NCBI GenBank assembly: GCA_002291855.1
Contig: DBAW01000208.1
Coordinates: 1-18,670 of the forward strand
Direction: 5' to 3'
Source of the DNA: Sphingomonas sp. UBA1000
Lineage (GTDB): Bacteria > Pseudomonadota > Alphaproteobacteria > Sphingomonadales > Sphingomonadaceae
Length of the DNA stretch: 18,670 nucleotides
A program made the translations under genes and the position numbers. The notes under the pieces were generated by a model. It was given only the letters and a program-made list of their open reading frames with translations, had not been told where the DNA came from and ran no database searches. Each line of letters begins with the position of its first letter. Position 1 is the first letter of the stretch. This document shows positions 1 to 7,198 of the stretch, in pieces.

Positions 1-372
1 CTCGGCGCGGCGGCGCTCGCGCTCTTCCTCGCGCGCGCGCTCTTCGGCGGCGCGGGCCGCCGCTTCCTCGGTCTCGCGGGCCTTGGCGGCGCGGACGGCG
101 GCCAGACGGCGCTCCATCTCGGCCTCGGACACCCCTGCCGGGCGGCGGATCATCGCGGCCGATTGCGGCGCAGCGCTGGCGGCGGGCGCCCCCTGCGGCC
201 CCTCGCCGGGCTTGGGCACCACCACGCGCTTGCGCTTGGTTTCCACCACCACAGCCTTGGTCCGGCCGTGGCTGAAGCTCTGCTTCACCTTGCCGGTCTC
301 GACCGTGCGCTTGAGGCCCAGCGGCGCGCGCGCGCCCAGCTTCGGCTTGTCCTTGTTGTCGATGTCGCTCAT
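1..372 (-). CDS. infB: Translation initiation factor IF-2, N-terminal part (cut by window edge)
   Basis: IF-2 is the GTPase that brings initiator tRNA to the 30S subunit. Only the first 124 codons are present; the gene runs off the left edge, so the GTPase domain is not visible. The protein begins MSDIDNKDKPKLGARAPLGL, followed by a basic segment (SFSHGRTKAVVVETKRKR) typical of alphaproteobacterial IF-2 N-termini. An Ala/Pro-rich linker and a strongly charged Glu/Arg stretch, probably helical, follow from about residue 80. The ATG lies 7 nt after the ylxR stop, in the conserved rimP-nusA-ylxR-infB order, so it is very likely co-transcribed. Identity rests on this N-terminal sequence and the gene order. 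Confidence 0.93.
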   Translation of the reverse strand, partial: MSDIDNKDKPKLGARAPLGLKRTVETGKVKQSFSHGRTKAVVVETKRKRVVVPKPGEGPQGAPAASAAPQSAAMIRRPAGVSEAEMERRLAAVRAAKARETEEAAARAAEERAREEERERRRAE

Positions 373-379
373 GAACCCG

Positions 380-1177
380 TCACAACCCTTCATTCGCCGC
401 CGCAGCAGCCGGCGCGCCATCAGGCGCCCCGGCCGCGATTGGACCTTGCGAGGCGGTTTCGCAAGGCTCATCCCTCAAACCAAATCCGATAAATGCGTGC
501 CAGCGGTCGAGCGCTTCGCCGATGCGCCGGGCGGCACCCGTGTCGACCACGCCGACATGCACGGCATTTTCGCGCCCAAGCGCTGCCGACAATATGGCGC
601 GCGGGGCCGCGATTACGAGTCCTTTCAGCGTGCTGCCTTCGGCATCGGACCCGACGCGCAGCGCCTGATCGAGGCGGCGGCTGCCGTCCGCGGCGGCGTC
701 GCGGGCATGGAGCAGCAGCGCGACACGGCCCTGCCGCGCCGCCGTCTCGATCCTCTCCGATCCGGTCAGCACCGTGCCGGCGCGCGCCTCCAGCCCCAGC
801 CTGTCGAGCGCGGCGCGCTCCAGCTGGCTGGCGATGCGGTCGGCAAGATCGTCGGGCACGCCGATGCGGCCCTGGCGAAACGCCCGCGCCAGCGCCTGTT
901 CCAGCCGCCCGCGCGCCGCCGCGCCGTCAAGGATCGTGCGGTCCGCGCTGATCCACGCGCCCCGGCCCGGGGCTTTGGCACGGACATCGGGCAGCACCTG
1001 CCCGTCCGGCCCGAGCGCGAGGCGCACCAGACCGGTCCTGTCCGCCCGCTGGCCGGTCAGGATGCATTTGCGTTCGGCATCGGCGGCCGCGCGGCGGGAG
1101 CCGCGCGGCGTATCCGTCAGCTTCGGCTCTGGCGTCTCATTGGCCGACCCTGGCCTCTCATTGGGAAGTGTCCGCAA
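380..1177 (-). CDS. ylxR: YlxR/DUF448 family RNA-binding protein with C-terminal extension
   Basis: A 265-residue protein. The YlxR (DUF448) domain is at about residues 34-95, with the family signature ERKCILTGQ (35-43) and PGRGAW (70-75). YlxR proteins are small putative RNA-binding proteins encoded between nusA and infB. The C-terminal half (about 110-235) resembles the L7Ae/L30e-like extension seen in alphaproteobacterial versions, with segments such as RVALLLHARDAA and LKGLVIAA; this part is inferred. The start is TTG at 1177, overlapping the nusA 3' end by 20 nt. It is supported by GGAGG at 1184-1188 six nt upstream, and no ATG or GTG follows in frame before the conserved domain. The first residues contain a small repeat (NERPGSA/NETPEPK) from a DNA micro-duplication. 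Confidence 0.92.
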   Translation of the reverse strand: MRTLPNERPGSANETPEPKLTDTPRGSRRAAADAERKCILTGQRADRTGLVRLALGPDGQVLPDVRAKAPGRGAWISADRTILDGAAARGRLEQALARAFRQGRIGVPDDLADRIASQLERAALDRLGLEARAGTVLTGSERIETAARQGRVALLLHARDAAADGSRRLDQALRVGSDAEGSTLKGLVIAAPRAILSAALGRENAVHVGVVDTGAARRIGEALDRWHAFIGFGLRDEPCETASQGPIAAGAPDGAPAAAAANEGL

Positions 1178-2753
1178 CCGCGTCCTCCCCTTCGAACCAA
1201 TGGGCGCGGGCCGCCATGATGATCTCGTTGCCCTGTTCCTCGCTCAGGCCATAATCGGCGAGGATCCCGCCCTTGTCCTGTTCGCGCGGCTGGTCGTTGT
1301 TGCGGCGGCGCGGTTCGGCGCGGCGGCGGGCGACCAGCTCGTCGGTGGCGAGATCGGCGAGATCGTCGAGCGTCTTGATCCCCGCCTTGCCGAGCGTGAC
1401 CAGCATCGCTTCGGTCAGGTGCGGGATCGCCGCCAGCGCGTCCTCGACGCCCAGCGCCAGACGCTCTTCGCGATTCGCTTCCTCGCGGCGCTCGAGCGCT
1501 TCCTGGGCGCGGCTTTGCAGCTCGGCGGCCAGTTCTTCGTCAAAGCCTTCGATGGTCGCGATCTCGTCCTGCTCGATATAGGCGACTTCCTCGAGCGTGG
1601 TGAAGCCTTCGGCGACCAGCAGCTGGGCGAGCGTCTCGTCGACGTCCAGCTCGTTCTGGAACGTCTCCGACCGCTCGGCGAACTCGCGCTGGCGTTTGTC
1701 GGACGCATCCGTCTCGGTCATGATGTCGATCGCCTTGCCGGTCAGCTGCGAGGCGAGGCGGACATTCTGCCCGCGCCGGCCGATCGCCAGGCTCAGCTGA
1801 TCGTCGGGGACGACGACTTCGATCCGGTCCTCTTCCTCGTCGATGACGACGCGGCTGACATTGGCCGGCTGGAGCGCGTTGACGACGAAGGTCGCGGTGT
1901 CGGGCGACCAGGGAATGATGTCGATCTTTTCGCCCTGCATTTCCTGGACGACCGCCTGCACGCGGCTACCCTTCATGCCGACACAGGCACCGACCGGGTC
2001 GATCGACCCGTCATGGCTGATCACGCCGATCTTGGCGCGGCTGCCCGGATCGCGGGCGGCGGCCTTGATCTCGATGATGCCGTCGTAGATTTCGGGCACT
2101 TCCTGCGCGAACAGCTTCTTCATGAAGTCCGGATGGGCGCGCGACAGGAAGATCTGCGGCCCGCGATTCTCGCGGATCACGCGCAGGATCAGCGAACGGA
2201 TGCGGTCGCCGACGCGCACCACTTCGCGCGGGATCTGCTGGTCGCGGCGGATCACGCCTTCGGCGCGGCCCAGATCGACGACGACATGGCCGAATTCGAC
2301 CCGCTTGACGACGCCGGTGATGATCTCGCCGACCCGGCCCTTGAACTCTTCGAACTGGCGCTCGCGCTCGGCGTCGCGGACCTTCTGGAAGATGATCTGC
2401 TTCGACGCCTGCGCCTGGATGCGGCCAAACTCGATCGGCGGCAGCGGATCGACGATGAAGTCGCCGACCTTCGCGCCCTTTTCCAGCTTCTGCGCGTCGG
2501 CAACCGACACCTGCTTGAAATAATCGTCGACCGCCTCGACCACTTCGACGACGCGCCACAGCCGCAGATCGCCGCTGTTGGGATCAAGCTTGGCGCGGAT
2601 GTCGTTTTCCGCGCCGTAACGGTTCTTGGCCGCGCGCTGGATGGCGTCTTCCATCGCCTCGATGACGATGGCCTTGTCGATCAGCTTTTCACGCGCGACC
2701 GAATCGGCGATGGCAAGCAGCTCGGCCTTGTTGGCGGAGATAGCGGTGGCCAT
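1158..2753 (-). CDS. nusA: Transcription termination/antitermination protein NusA
   Basis: A 531-residue cytoplasmic factor that binds RNA polymerase and nascent RNA and modulates pausing, termination and antitermination. Domains in order are the NusA N-terminal domain (about 1-125), S1 domain (about 139-200, GEIITGVVKRVEFGHVVVDL), KH1 with GACVGMKGSRVQ (255-266), KH2 with AIGRRGQNVRLA (323-334), and two helix-hairpin-helix acidic repeats (about 365-425 and 430-480). The C-terminal tail GGILADYGLSEEQGNEI is typical of alphaproteobacteria. Length is normal for the group. ATG at 2753 lies 11 nt after the rimP stop, with AGGATAGG-like sequence upstream. The 3' end overlaps the ylxR start, and a second in-frame TGA lies 21 nt beyond the stop because of a micro-duplication. 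Confidence 0.98.
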   Translation of the reverse strand: MATAISANKAELLAIADSVAREKLIDKAIVIEAMEDAIQRAAKNRYGAENDIRAKLDPNSGDLRLWRVVEVVEAVDDYFKQVSVADAQKLEKGAKVGDFIVDPLPPIEFGRIQAQASKQIIFQKVRDAERERQFEEFKGRVGEIITGVVKRVEFGHVVVDLGRAEGVIRRDQQIPREVVRVGDRIRSLILRVIRENRGPQIFLSRAHPDFMKKLFAQEVPEIYDGIIEIKAAARDPGSRAKIGVISHDGSIDPVGACVGMKGSRVQAVVQEMQGEKIDIIPWSPDTATFVVNALQPANVSRVVIDEEEDRIEVVVPDDQLSLAIGRRGQNVRLASQLTGKAIDIMTETDASDKRQREFAERSETFQNELDVDETLAQLLVAEGFTTLEEVAYIEQDEIATIEGFDEELAAELQSRAQEALERREEANREERLALGVEDALAAIPHLTEAMLVTLGKAGIKTLDDLADLATDELVARRRAEPRRRNNDQPREQDKGGILADYGLSEEQGNEIIMAARAHWFEGEDAVADTSQ

Positions 2754-2764
2754 GATCGTCTAAC

Positions 2765-3289
2765 CTATCCTTCTACCTGGATTGTATCGACGCCGTCCGC
2801 GCTCAGCGGCGCGGTGGCGGCAATCAGCCTGTCGGTCAAAACCAGCTTGGCGGTCTTGAGACCGGAAAAGGGCAGCAGCGCCTGGCCGCGCGGGCCGAGA
2901 TCGACCCGGATCGTGTCGCCGTCCACGCCCGCCAGCACGCCCTGAAACTGCTTGCGCCCGTCAAGCGGCTCGCTGAGCGTGATCCGCGCCTCATGCCCGG
3001 CCCAGTCGGCAAAGTCGCGCAACCGGGTCAGCGGCCGGTCGATCCCCGGCGAGCTGACTTCCAGCCGATAGGCCTGTTCGATCGGGTCGGTGGCGTCGAG
3101 CATGTCCGACAGCCGCCGCGACAGTGCAGCACAATCGTCGATGGTCAGCTGGCGCGTGTCCGGGCGTTCGGCCATCACCTGCAGGGTCGGGTCCGACGTG
3201 CCGCCGATCATCGCCACGCGCACCAGCTCGAATCCCAGGGCCTTGGCCTCGGGTTCGATCAACTGCGTCAGGGCGGCGATATCGGTCAC
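2765..3289 (-). CDS. rimP: Ribosome maturation factor RimP
   Basis: RimP assists late maturation of the 30S subunit. The product is 174 residues, starting (V/M)TDIAALTQLIEPEAKALGF. Family landmarks are LGFELVRV, LTIDDCAALSRRLSDMLD, the highly conserved YRLEVSSPGIDRPLTR, and a C-terminal SH3-like domain (FQGVLAGVDGDTIRVDL). The frame stays open to 3538, but the upstream part has no family sequence. I chose GTG at 3289 because GGAG lies five nt upstream and the protein then begins where RimP normally begins. It is the first gene of rimP-nusA-ylxR-infB and carries the promoter and leader hairpin described separately. Confidence 0.95.
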   Translation of the reverse strand: MTDIAALTQLIEPEAKALGFELVRVAMIGGTSDPTLQVMAERPDTRQLTIDDCAALSRRLSDMLDATDPIEQAYRLEVSSPGIDRPLTRLRDFADWAGHEARITLSEPLDGRKQFQGVLAGVDGDTIRVDLGPRGQALLPFSGLKTAKLVLTDRLIAATAPLSADGVDTIQVEG

Positions 3290-3333
3290 TTGCGCTCCAG
3301 TCGGGCCGGGATGGCCATGCACGGGGATATGTG

Positions 3334-3355
3334 CCGGAGTTCCGTGGGAACCCGG
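3334..3355 (-). promoter_or_regulatory. Stem-loop in the rimP leader
   Basis: On the minus strand the sequence CCGG-GTTCC-CAC-GGAAC-T-CCGG can form a 9-bp hairpin with a 3-nt loop and one bulged T. It ends 45 nt upstream of the rimP GTG. No T-run follows, so it is not an ordinary intrinsic terminator. Leaders upstream of rimP/nusA are known to carry regulatory RNA structures in other bacteria (the rimP-leader class); whether this belongs to that class is not shown here. Confidence 0.45.
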
Positions 3356-3391
3356 CCTCAACGTCGTTACCGATGTCGAGGAATATGACGC

Positions 3392-3420
3392 CATATACGC
3401 CCGAACGCCCGCGCGGACAA
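3392..3420 (-). promoter_or_regulatory. Predicted sigma70-type promoter for rimP-nusA-ylxR-infB
   Basis: Read on the minus strand, TTGTCC (3420-3415) and TATATG (3397-3392) are separated by exactly 17 nt. Transcription would start near 3385, giving a leader of roughly 95 nt that contains the hairpin at 3334-3355 and ends at the rimP GTG. The assignment rests on motif match and spacing only. Confidence 0.5.
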
Positions 3421-3570
3421 GTGGGCTTTGTCGCGGGACGGGCCGATTGGCGGCAGGGTGCAAAGGCGCTACTGGCGTCGTCGCGCGTTCAAGCATCCGG
3501 GCGGCGGCCCCGCCGTGTCGTGCCGGGGGCTGTCGCACCAGGGTTCACGCCGGAATCGAGGATCTGATCC

Positions 3571-4731
3571 ATGTCATTGCCCGCATCGCTGTCGCCCGCG
3601 TTTCTGCCGATCGTCCGCCGCCGCCTCGCGCCCGTCGCCGGGGCCGCGCTGCTCACCATCGCCTGTTCCGGCCAGGCGCAGGAACCGTCGGCCGCCGCGC
3701 CGTTCACGGTCACGCCGGTCGCCGATTTCGACGCGCCCTGGGCGATGACCTTCCTGCCCGACGGGCGGATGCTCGTCACAGAAAAGGCCGGGCAGATCCT
3801 GCTCGTTGCCGCCGATGGCCAGTCGCGCACCGCGCTTGCCGGGGTGCCGGCGGTGGCGACCGGCGGGCAGGGCGGGATGCACGATGTCGTGCTGCATCCG
3901 CGCTTTGCCGCCAACCGGCTCGTCTATTTCAGCTATGTCGAGCAGAATGAGGCAGGCGCCAAGGGCGTCGTGCTGGCGCGCGGCCGGCTGGAGGAGGCGG
4001 GGACGCCCCGGCTCGACAAGGTCGAGGTGATTTTCCGCGCCACCCCCTATGTCGAAGGCAATGGCCATTTTTCGGGCCGCATCGCCTTTGCGCCCGACGG
4101 CAAGCTGTTCTTCACCAATGGCGAACGGCAGAAATTCGATCCGGCACAGGATCCGGCGGCGACGCTGGGCAAGGTGCTGCGCCTCAATGACGACGGCACC
4201 CCGGCCAAGGGCAATCCGCTGGCGGCCAAGGGCTTTCACCCGGCGGTCTGGTCCTATGGCCATCGCAACCTGCTCGGCCTCGCCTTCGATGCGCGCGGCA
4301 ATCTGTGGCAGCAGGAAATGGGGCCCAAGGGCGGCGACGAGGTCAATCTCGTCCTGCCCGGGCGCAATTACGGCTATCCGCGGGTGTCGAACGGCGACCA
4401 TTATGACGGCCGCGACATTCCCGATCACCAGCCCGGCGACGGCTTCGAAGCGCCCAAAGTGTGGTGGAATCCGGCCATCTCGCCGGGCGGGCTGATCGCC
4501 TATTCGGGGCGGATGTGGCCGGAATGGCGCGGCGACCTGTTCATCGGCGGCCTGTCGAGCAAGGCGCTGATCCGCGTCGATGTCGACGGCACCAACGCCC
4601 AGAAGGGCGGGCAGTGGGACATGGGCGCGCGCATCCGCGAGGTCGAGGAAGGGCCGGATGGCGCGCTGTGGCTGCTCGAAGACGGCGCACAAGGGTCGCA
4701 GGGTCGCCTGCTCCGCCTTACCCGCCGCTGA
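3571..4731 (+). CDS. PQQ-dependent aldose sugar dehydrogenase, exported (soluble GDH / YliI family)
   Basis: A 386-residue periplasmic quinoprotein of the soluble glucose/aldose dehydrogenase family, which oxidises aldoses to lactones with PQQ and passes electrons to the respiratory chain. The N-terminus has a basic region (VRRR), a hydrophobic stretch and a Cys at 32 (LLTIAC). This is either a weak lipobox, since it lacks Leu at -3, or an ordinary Sec signal. The six-bladed propeller shows family landmarks: APWAMTFLPDGRMLVTEK, GGQGGMHDVVLHP with the probable catalytic His103, GKVLRLNDDGTPAKGNP, YGHRNLLGLAFD, QEMGPKGGDEVN, NYGYPRVSNG, SPGGLIAYSG and GPDGALWLL. Substrate is not predictable. 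It is divergent from rimP and transcribed alone; no pqq genes are in the window. ATG at 3571 follows GAGGATC. Confidence 0.9.
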   Translation: MSLPASLSPAFLPIVRRRLAPVAGAALLTIACSGQAQEPSAAAPFTVTPVADFDAPWAMTFLPDGRMLVTEKAGQILLVAADGQSRTALAGVPAVATGGQGGMHDVVLHPRFAANRLVYFSYVEQNEAGAKGVVLARGRLEEAGTPRLDKVEVIFRATPYVEGNGHFSGRIAFAPDGKLFFTNGERQKFDPAQDPAATLGKVLRLNDDGTPAKGNPLAAKGFHPAVWSYGHRNLLGLAFDARGNLWQQEMGPKGGDEVNLVLPGRNYGYPRVSNGDHYDGRDIPDHQPGDGFEAPKVWWNPAISPGGLIAYSGRMWPEWRGDLFIGGLSSKALIRVDVDGTNAQKGGQWDMGARIREVEEGPDGALWLLEDGAQGSQGRLLRLTRR

Positions 4732-4766
4732 GCCGTAACGGGGGGGCGGGGCGCGATTGGCGATGA

Positions 4767-4842
4767 TGGTGCCGGGTGTCGGACTCGAACCGACGACCTA
4801 CCGCTTACAAGGCGGTTGCTCTACCAGCTGAGCTAACCCGGC
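4767..4842 (-). tRNA. tRNA-Thr (anticodon UGU)
   Basis: A complete 76-nt cloverleaf on the minus strand. The acceptor stem GCCGGGT/ACCCGGC is perfect. The D arm is GCTC/GAGC, the anticodon stem ACCGC/GCGGT with loop CTTGTAA puts TGT at positions 34-36, and the T arm is GTCGG-TTCGAGT-CCGAC. The discriminator is A and CCA is encoded. It is isolated between the sugar dehydrogenase gene and the RNase H-like gene. No clear T-rich terminator follows it. Confidence 0.97.
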
Positions 4843-4855
4843 CCAAACACGTCAC

Positions 4856-4870
4856 GTCGCGTCGCGTCGC
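4856..4870. repeat. Short tandem repeat GTCGC x3 beside tRNA-Thr
   Basis: Three perfect copies of the 5-mer GTCGC, with degenerate copies on either side (GTCAC at 4851-4855 and GTGAG at 4871-4875). The flanks also make a small inverted repeat, TCACG (4852-4856) with CGTGA (4870-4874). It lies 14 nt from the 5' end of the tRNA, in the promoter-proximal region of that gene. Confidence 0.7.
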
Positions 4871-4896
4871 GTGAGCGTTCTTCGCCCCCCAATGCG

Positions 4897-5811
4897 TCAG
4901 CCGACGCCGAACGTCCAGCCTTCGGTGTGGCGAACCGCGTCCAGCCCGGGCGGATTCCAGAGCGCGGCGTCGCCCGCCGCCCCGCGCAGCCAGGCGGCGG
5001 TCAGCATCGCATCGGTCGCATGGTCGGTATAGCGCGGCAGGGGGGTGTGCGCCGCGCTGCCCAGCCGTGCCAGTGCCGTGTCGAGCGCGATGCCGTCGCG
5101 CAGCTTGCTGCGCCCGGCGGGGAGGCCGGCGGCGCGCGCGGCAAGGCTGGTATAGATTTCGACGATCACCGGGCCGCTGTCGGGCAGCGGATCGAACGGC
5201 CAGACCGGGATGCGCCCGCCCAGCCGGTGGAGGAGGCGCATCCCGGTCAGGCTCGATTTGCCGACCTGCGCCGCGCCGACCAGATTGAAGCAGCTGGCCG
5301 GGGCGAGCGCGAGGCTGCGCTGCCGCGCCTCGACCTCGCGCAGCCGCCCGCGCCCGGCAGCGCCGAACCGGTCGCCCAAAGGCTGGCCATGGCGGCGGAA
5401 ATAACGGCTGGCCTCGGGATGGTCGATGAAGCGGTTGGCGGCCAGATGCGGCTCGTCGCCCGCCAGCCGGTCGACCAGCGCCCAGAGCGCGCGCGCATCG
5501 CCGGGGCTGTCGGCCCAGCCGGGGAAATAGGCCCCGTGATCGGCAAAGGGAAAGCCGGGCGACAGATCCAGCCCGACCAGCATCGGCGTGCCCGCATCGG
5601 CATGGCTGAGCAGCCAGTCGAGAATCGCCGGGCGCGTCCAGCCGCCTGCAGGGTGGAGCAGCGCGGGGTTGACGAGCGCCGGGGCCGCGCTGCCCGCGCG
5701 CGCATGGGCGACGGCCAGCCCCGGCGGCCGGGCGACCGCCGCCCCCGACCAGTCGATGCACACGAAATCCCGGAACCGGTCCGGGCTGGGGGCGGCCGCG
5801 TCAGCCGCCAT
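4897..5811 (-). CDS. Uncharacterised protein, RNase H-like fold (resembles DUF429)
   Basis: A 304-residue protein that I cannot name. Visible motifs suggest an RNase H-like fold of the kind in DUF429 proteins: VCIDWSGA near the N-terminus (Asp20), VGLDLS (Asp81), VIVEIYTS (Glu218) and TDHATDAMLTAAWLRG (Asp263, Asp267). These four acidic positions could form a metal site, which is inference. No signal peptide or membrane segment is seen, so it is probably cytoplasmic. I chose ATG at 5811, whose 11-nt overlap with the end of the serine hydrolase gene (ATGGCGGCTGA) suggests translational coupling. An ATG at 5853 is in frame but lies well inside the hydrolase. It is the last gene of the rarA cluster. 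Confidence 0.75.
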   Translation of the reverse strand: MAADAAAPSPDRFRDFVCIDWSGAAVARPPGLAVAHARAGSAAPALVNPALLHPAGGWTRPAILDWLLSHADAGTPMLVGLDLSPGFPFADHGAYFPGWADSPGDARALWALVDRLAGDEPHLAANRFIDHPEASRYFRRHGQPLGDRFGAAGRGRLREVEARQRSLALAPASCFNLVGAAQVGKSSLTGMRLLHRLGGRIPVWPFDPLPDSGPVIVEIYTSLAARAAGLPAGRSKLRDGIALDTALARLGSAAHTPLPRYTDHATDAMLTAAWLRGAAGDAALWNPPGLDAVRHTEGWTFGVG

Positions 5812-7198
5812 CGCCGGCCAGCGCGCCCAGCACATCGGCGGTGAAGCGGGCAATGTCGAACCCGCGCCCGGCCGGATCCTCGCCGCGCCGCACCAGCACC
5901 AGCCCGCGCGCGGGCACGACCATCACATATTGGCCGCGATTGCCCTGCGCCGCAAAGCTGCCCGCGGGCAGCCCCTGTTGCGGGCCGAACAGCCACAATG
6001 TCGCGCCATAGCCGGGGCCGCTGCCGGGCTGCGGGCCGGACGGTGCGGTCATCCGCGCCATCCAGCCGGCGGGCAGCAGCCTTTGGCCCTGCCACATGCC
6101 ATCGCCGCGCCACAACTCGCCCAGCCGGGCCAGATCGCGCGCGGTCGACCAGACCTGCGACGACAGGACCAGATTGCCCTGCCAGTCGGCGCCCAGCGTC
6201 GTGTGGCGCAGGCCGAGCGGCGCGAGCAGGCGCGTCGCGGCAAAGCCCGCCACATCGCCATCCGCCAGCTTTGCCCGGAGCGCGCGGATGGCGAGCAGAA
6301 TGTCGTTATTGGCATAGCGGAAGCGCGTGCCCGGCAGCGCGCCGAGCGGCCAGAACGGGGCCTGTTCGGTGACGCTGGTGCCGCCGAAATAGAGCGCATC
6401 GGTGCGGTTGCCCGCGCTGTCGCTGGTCAGGCCCGAGGCCATACGCAGCAGCTGATCGAGCGTGATCGCCGCGCGCGGATCGCCGGGGCTGCGCCATTCG
6501 GGCACCGGCGCGGGGGCCGCCGGGTCGAGCAGCCCGTCTCCCACCGCGATGCCGGTGAGCGTGCCGGCGATGCTCTTGGCGACCGACCAGGTGCGGTTGG
6601 GCGTGAACGGGCCGAATCCGGCGGCATAGGCTTCGCCGACAATGCGCCCGTCGCGCACGACGACCAGCCCGGTGGTGACGCCGCCATAGCTGCCCTGAAG
6701 TGCGTCCCTGATCCGGCCGGCAAGCGCGGGGCCGGGGCGCGGCGCGATTCCGGCATCGCCCAGCGGCCAGGGGCGCGGATCGGCGGGCACAGCATGGATC
6801 GGGCGCGCATCGCCGGTCGGGGCCGGGCCGGGGATTTCGGCCTGGCCGATGGGGGCGAGCGTGCAGCCGGTCAGCGGCCGCCAGCTGGCGATGCGCGGCG
6901 GCAGCCCTGCGTCGAACGGCACTGTGACGCGCCGGGCCGACGGGTCGATCCGCGCGGGCAGCGCCGATGCCAGCGCCTGATATTCGGGATAGATGCCCTG
7001 CATCTCGGTCGCCGCCACCTGTTCGGGGGTGCGCCCGGCCGACAGCACGCCTTCGCACAGGGTGAGCGCGGTATAGCCGGCGGCGATGGCGCGCTGATGC
7101 TCGCTCAGCCCGGCGGGCGGCGGCAGGCTCTGGGCGGCGGCAAGCGATGCCCACAGACTTATCCCCAGCATGGCGCACAGCCTTGTCCCGCTATTCAT
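5801..7198 (-). CDS. Exported serine hydrolase, beta-lactamase/class C (PBP4-like) fold
   Basis: A 465-residue protein of the beta-lactamase-related serine hydrolase family (esterase / D-aminopeptidase / 6-aminohexanoate-oligomer hydrolase type). A signal peptide (about 1-22, ...GISLWASLAAAQ) indicates export to the periplasm. The domain starts near residue 170. The nucleophile motif is S205-V-A-K208 in TWSVAKS, the second motif is Y295-A-N297, and QGNRGQYVMVVP near the C-terminus takes the place of the KTG-type strand. The roughly 150 residues before the domain contain Cys48 and Cys112, possibly a disulfide; their role is unknown. I chose ATG at 7198 because it begins the signal peptide and overlaps the rarA stop by 8 nt (ATGAATAG). 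An earlier start at 7228 is inside rarA. Substrate is unknown. Confidence 0.88.
   Translation of the reverse strand: MNSGTRLCAMLGISLWASLAAAQSLPPPAGLSEHQRAIAAGYTALTLCEGVLSAGRTPEQVAATEMQGIYPEYQALASALPARIDPSARRVTVPFDAGLPPRIASWRPLTGCTLAPIGQAEIPGPAPTGDARPIHAVPADPRPWPLGDAGIAPRPGPALAGRIRDALQGSYGGVTTGLVVVRDGRIVGEAYAAGFGPFTPNRTWSVAKSIAGTLTGIAVGDGLLDPAAPAPVPEWRSPGDPRAAITLDQLLRMASGLTSDSAGNRTDALYFGGTSVTEQAPFWPLGALPGTRFRYANNDILLAIRALRAKLADGDVAGFAATRLLAPLGLRHTTLGADWQGNLVLSSQVWSTARDLARLGELWRGDGMWQGQRLLPAGWMARMTAPSGPQPGSGPGYGATLWLFGPQQGLPAGSFAAQGNRGQYVMVVPARGLVLVRRGEDPAGRGFDIARFTADVLGALAGDGG

Noticed and set aside
774..2945. 723-codon plus-strand open frame opposite nusA, ylxR and rimP
   Set aside because: It is the antisense shadow of recognised genes in GC-rich DNA; no family motif and low-complexity Asp/Arg/Leu-rich sequence.
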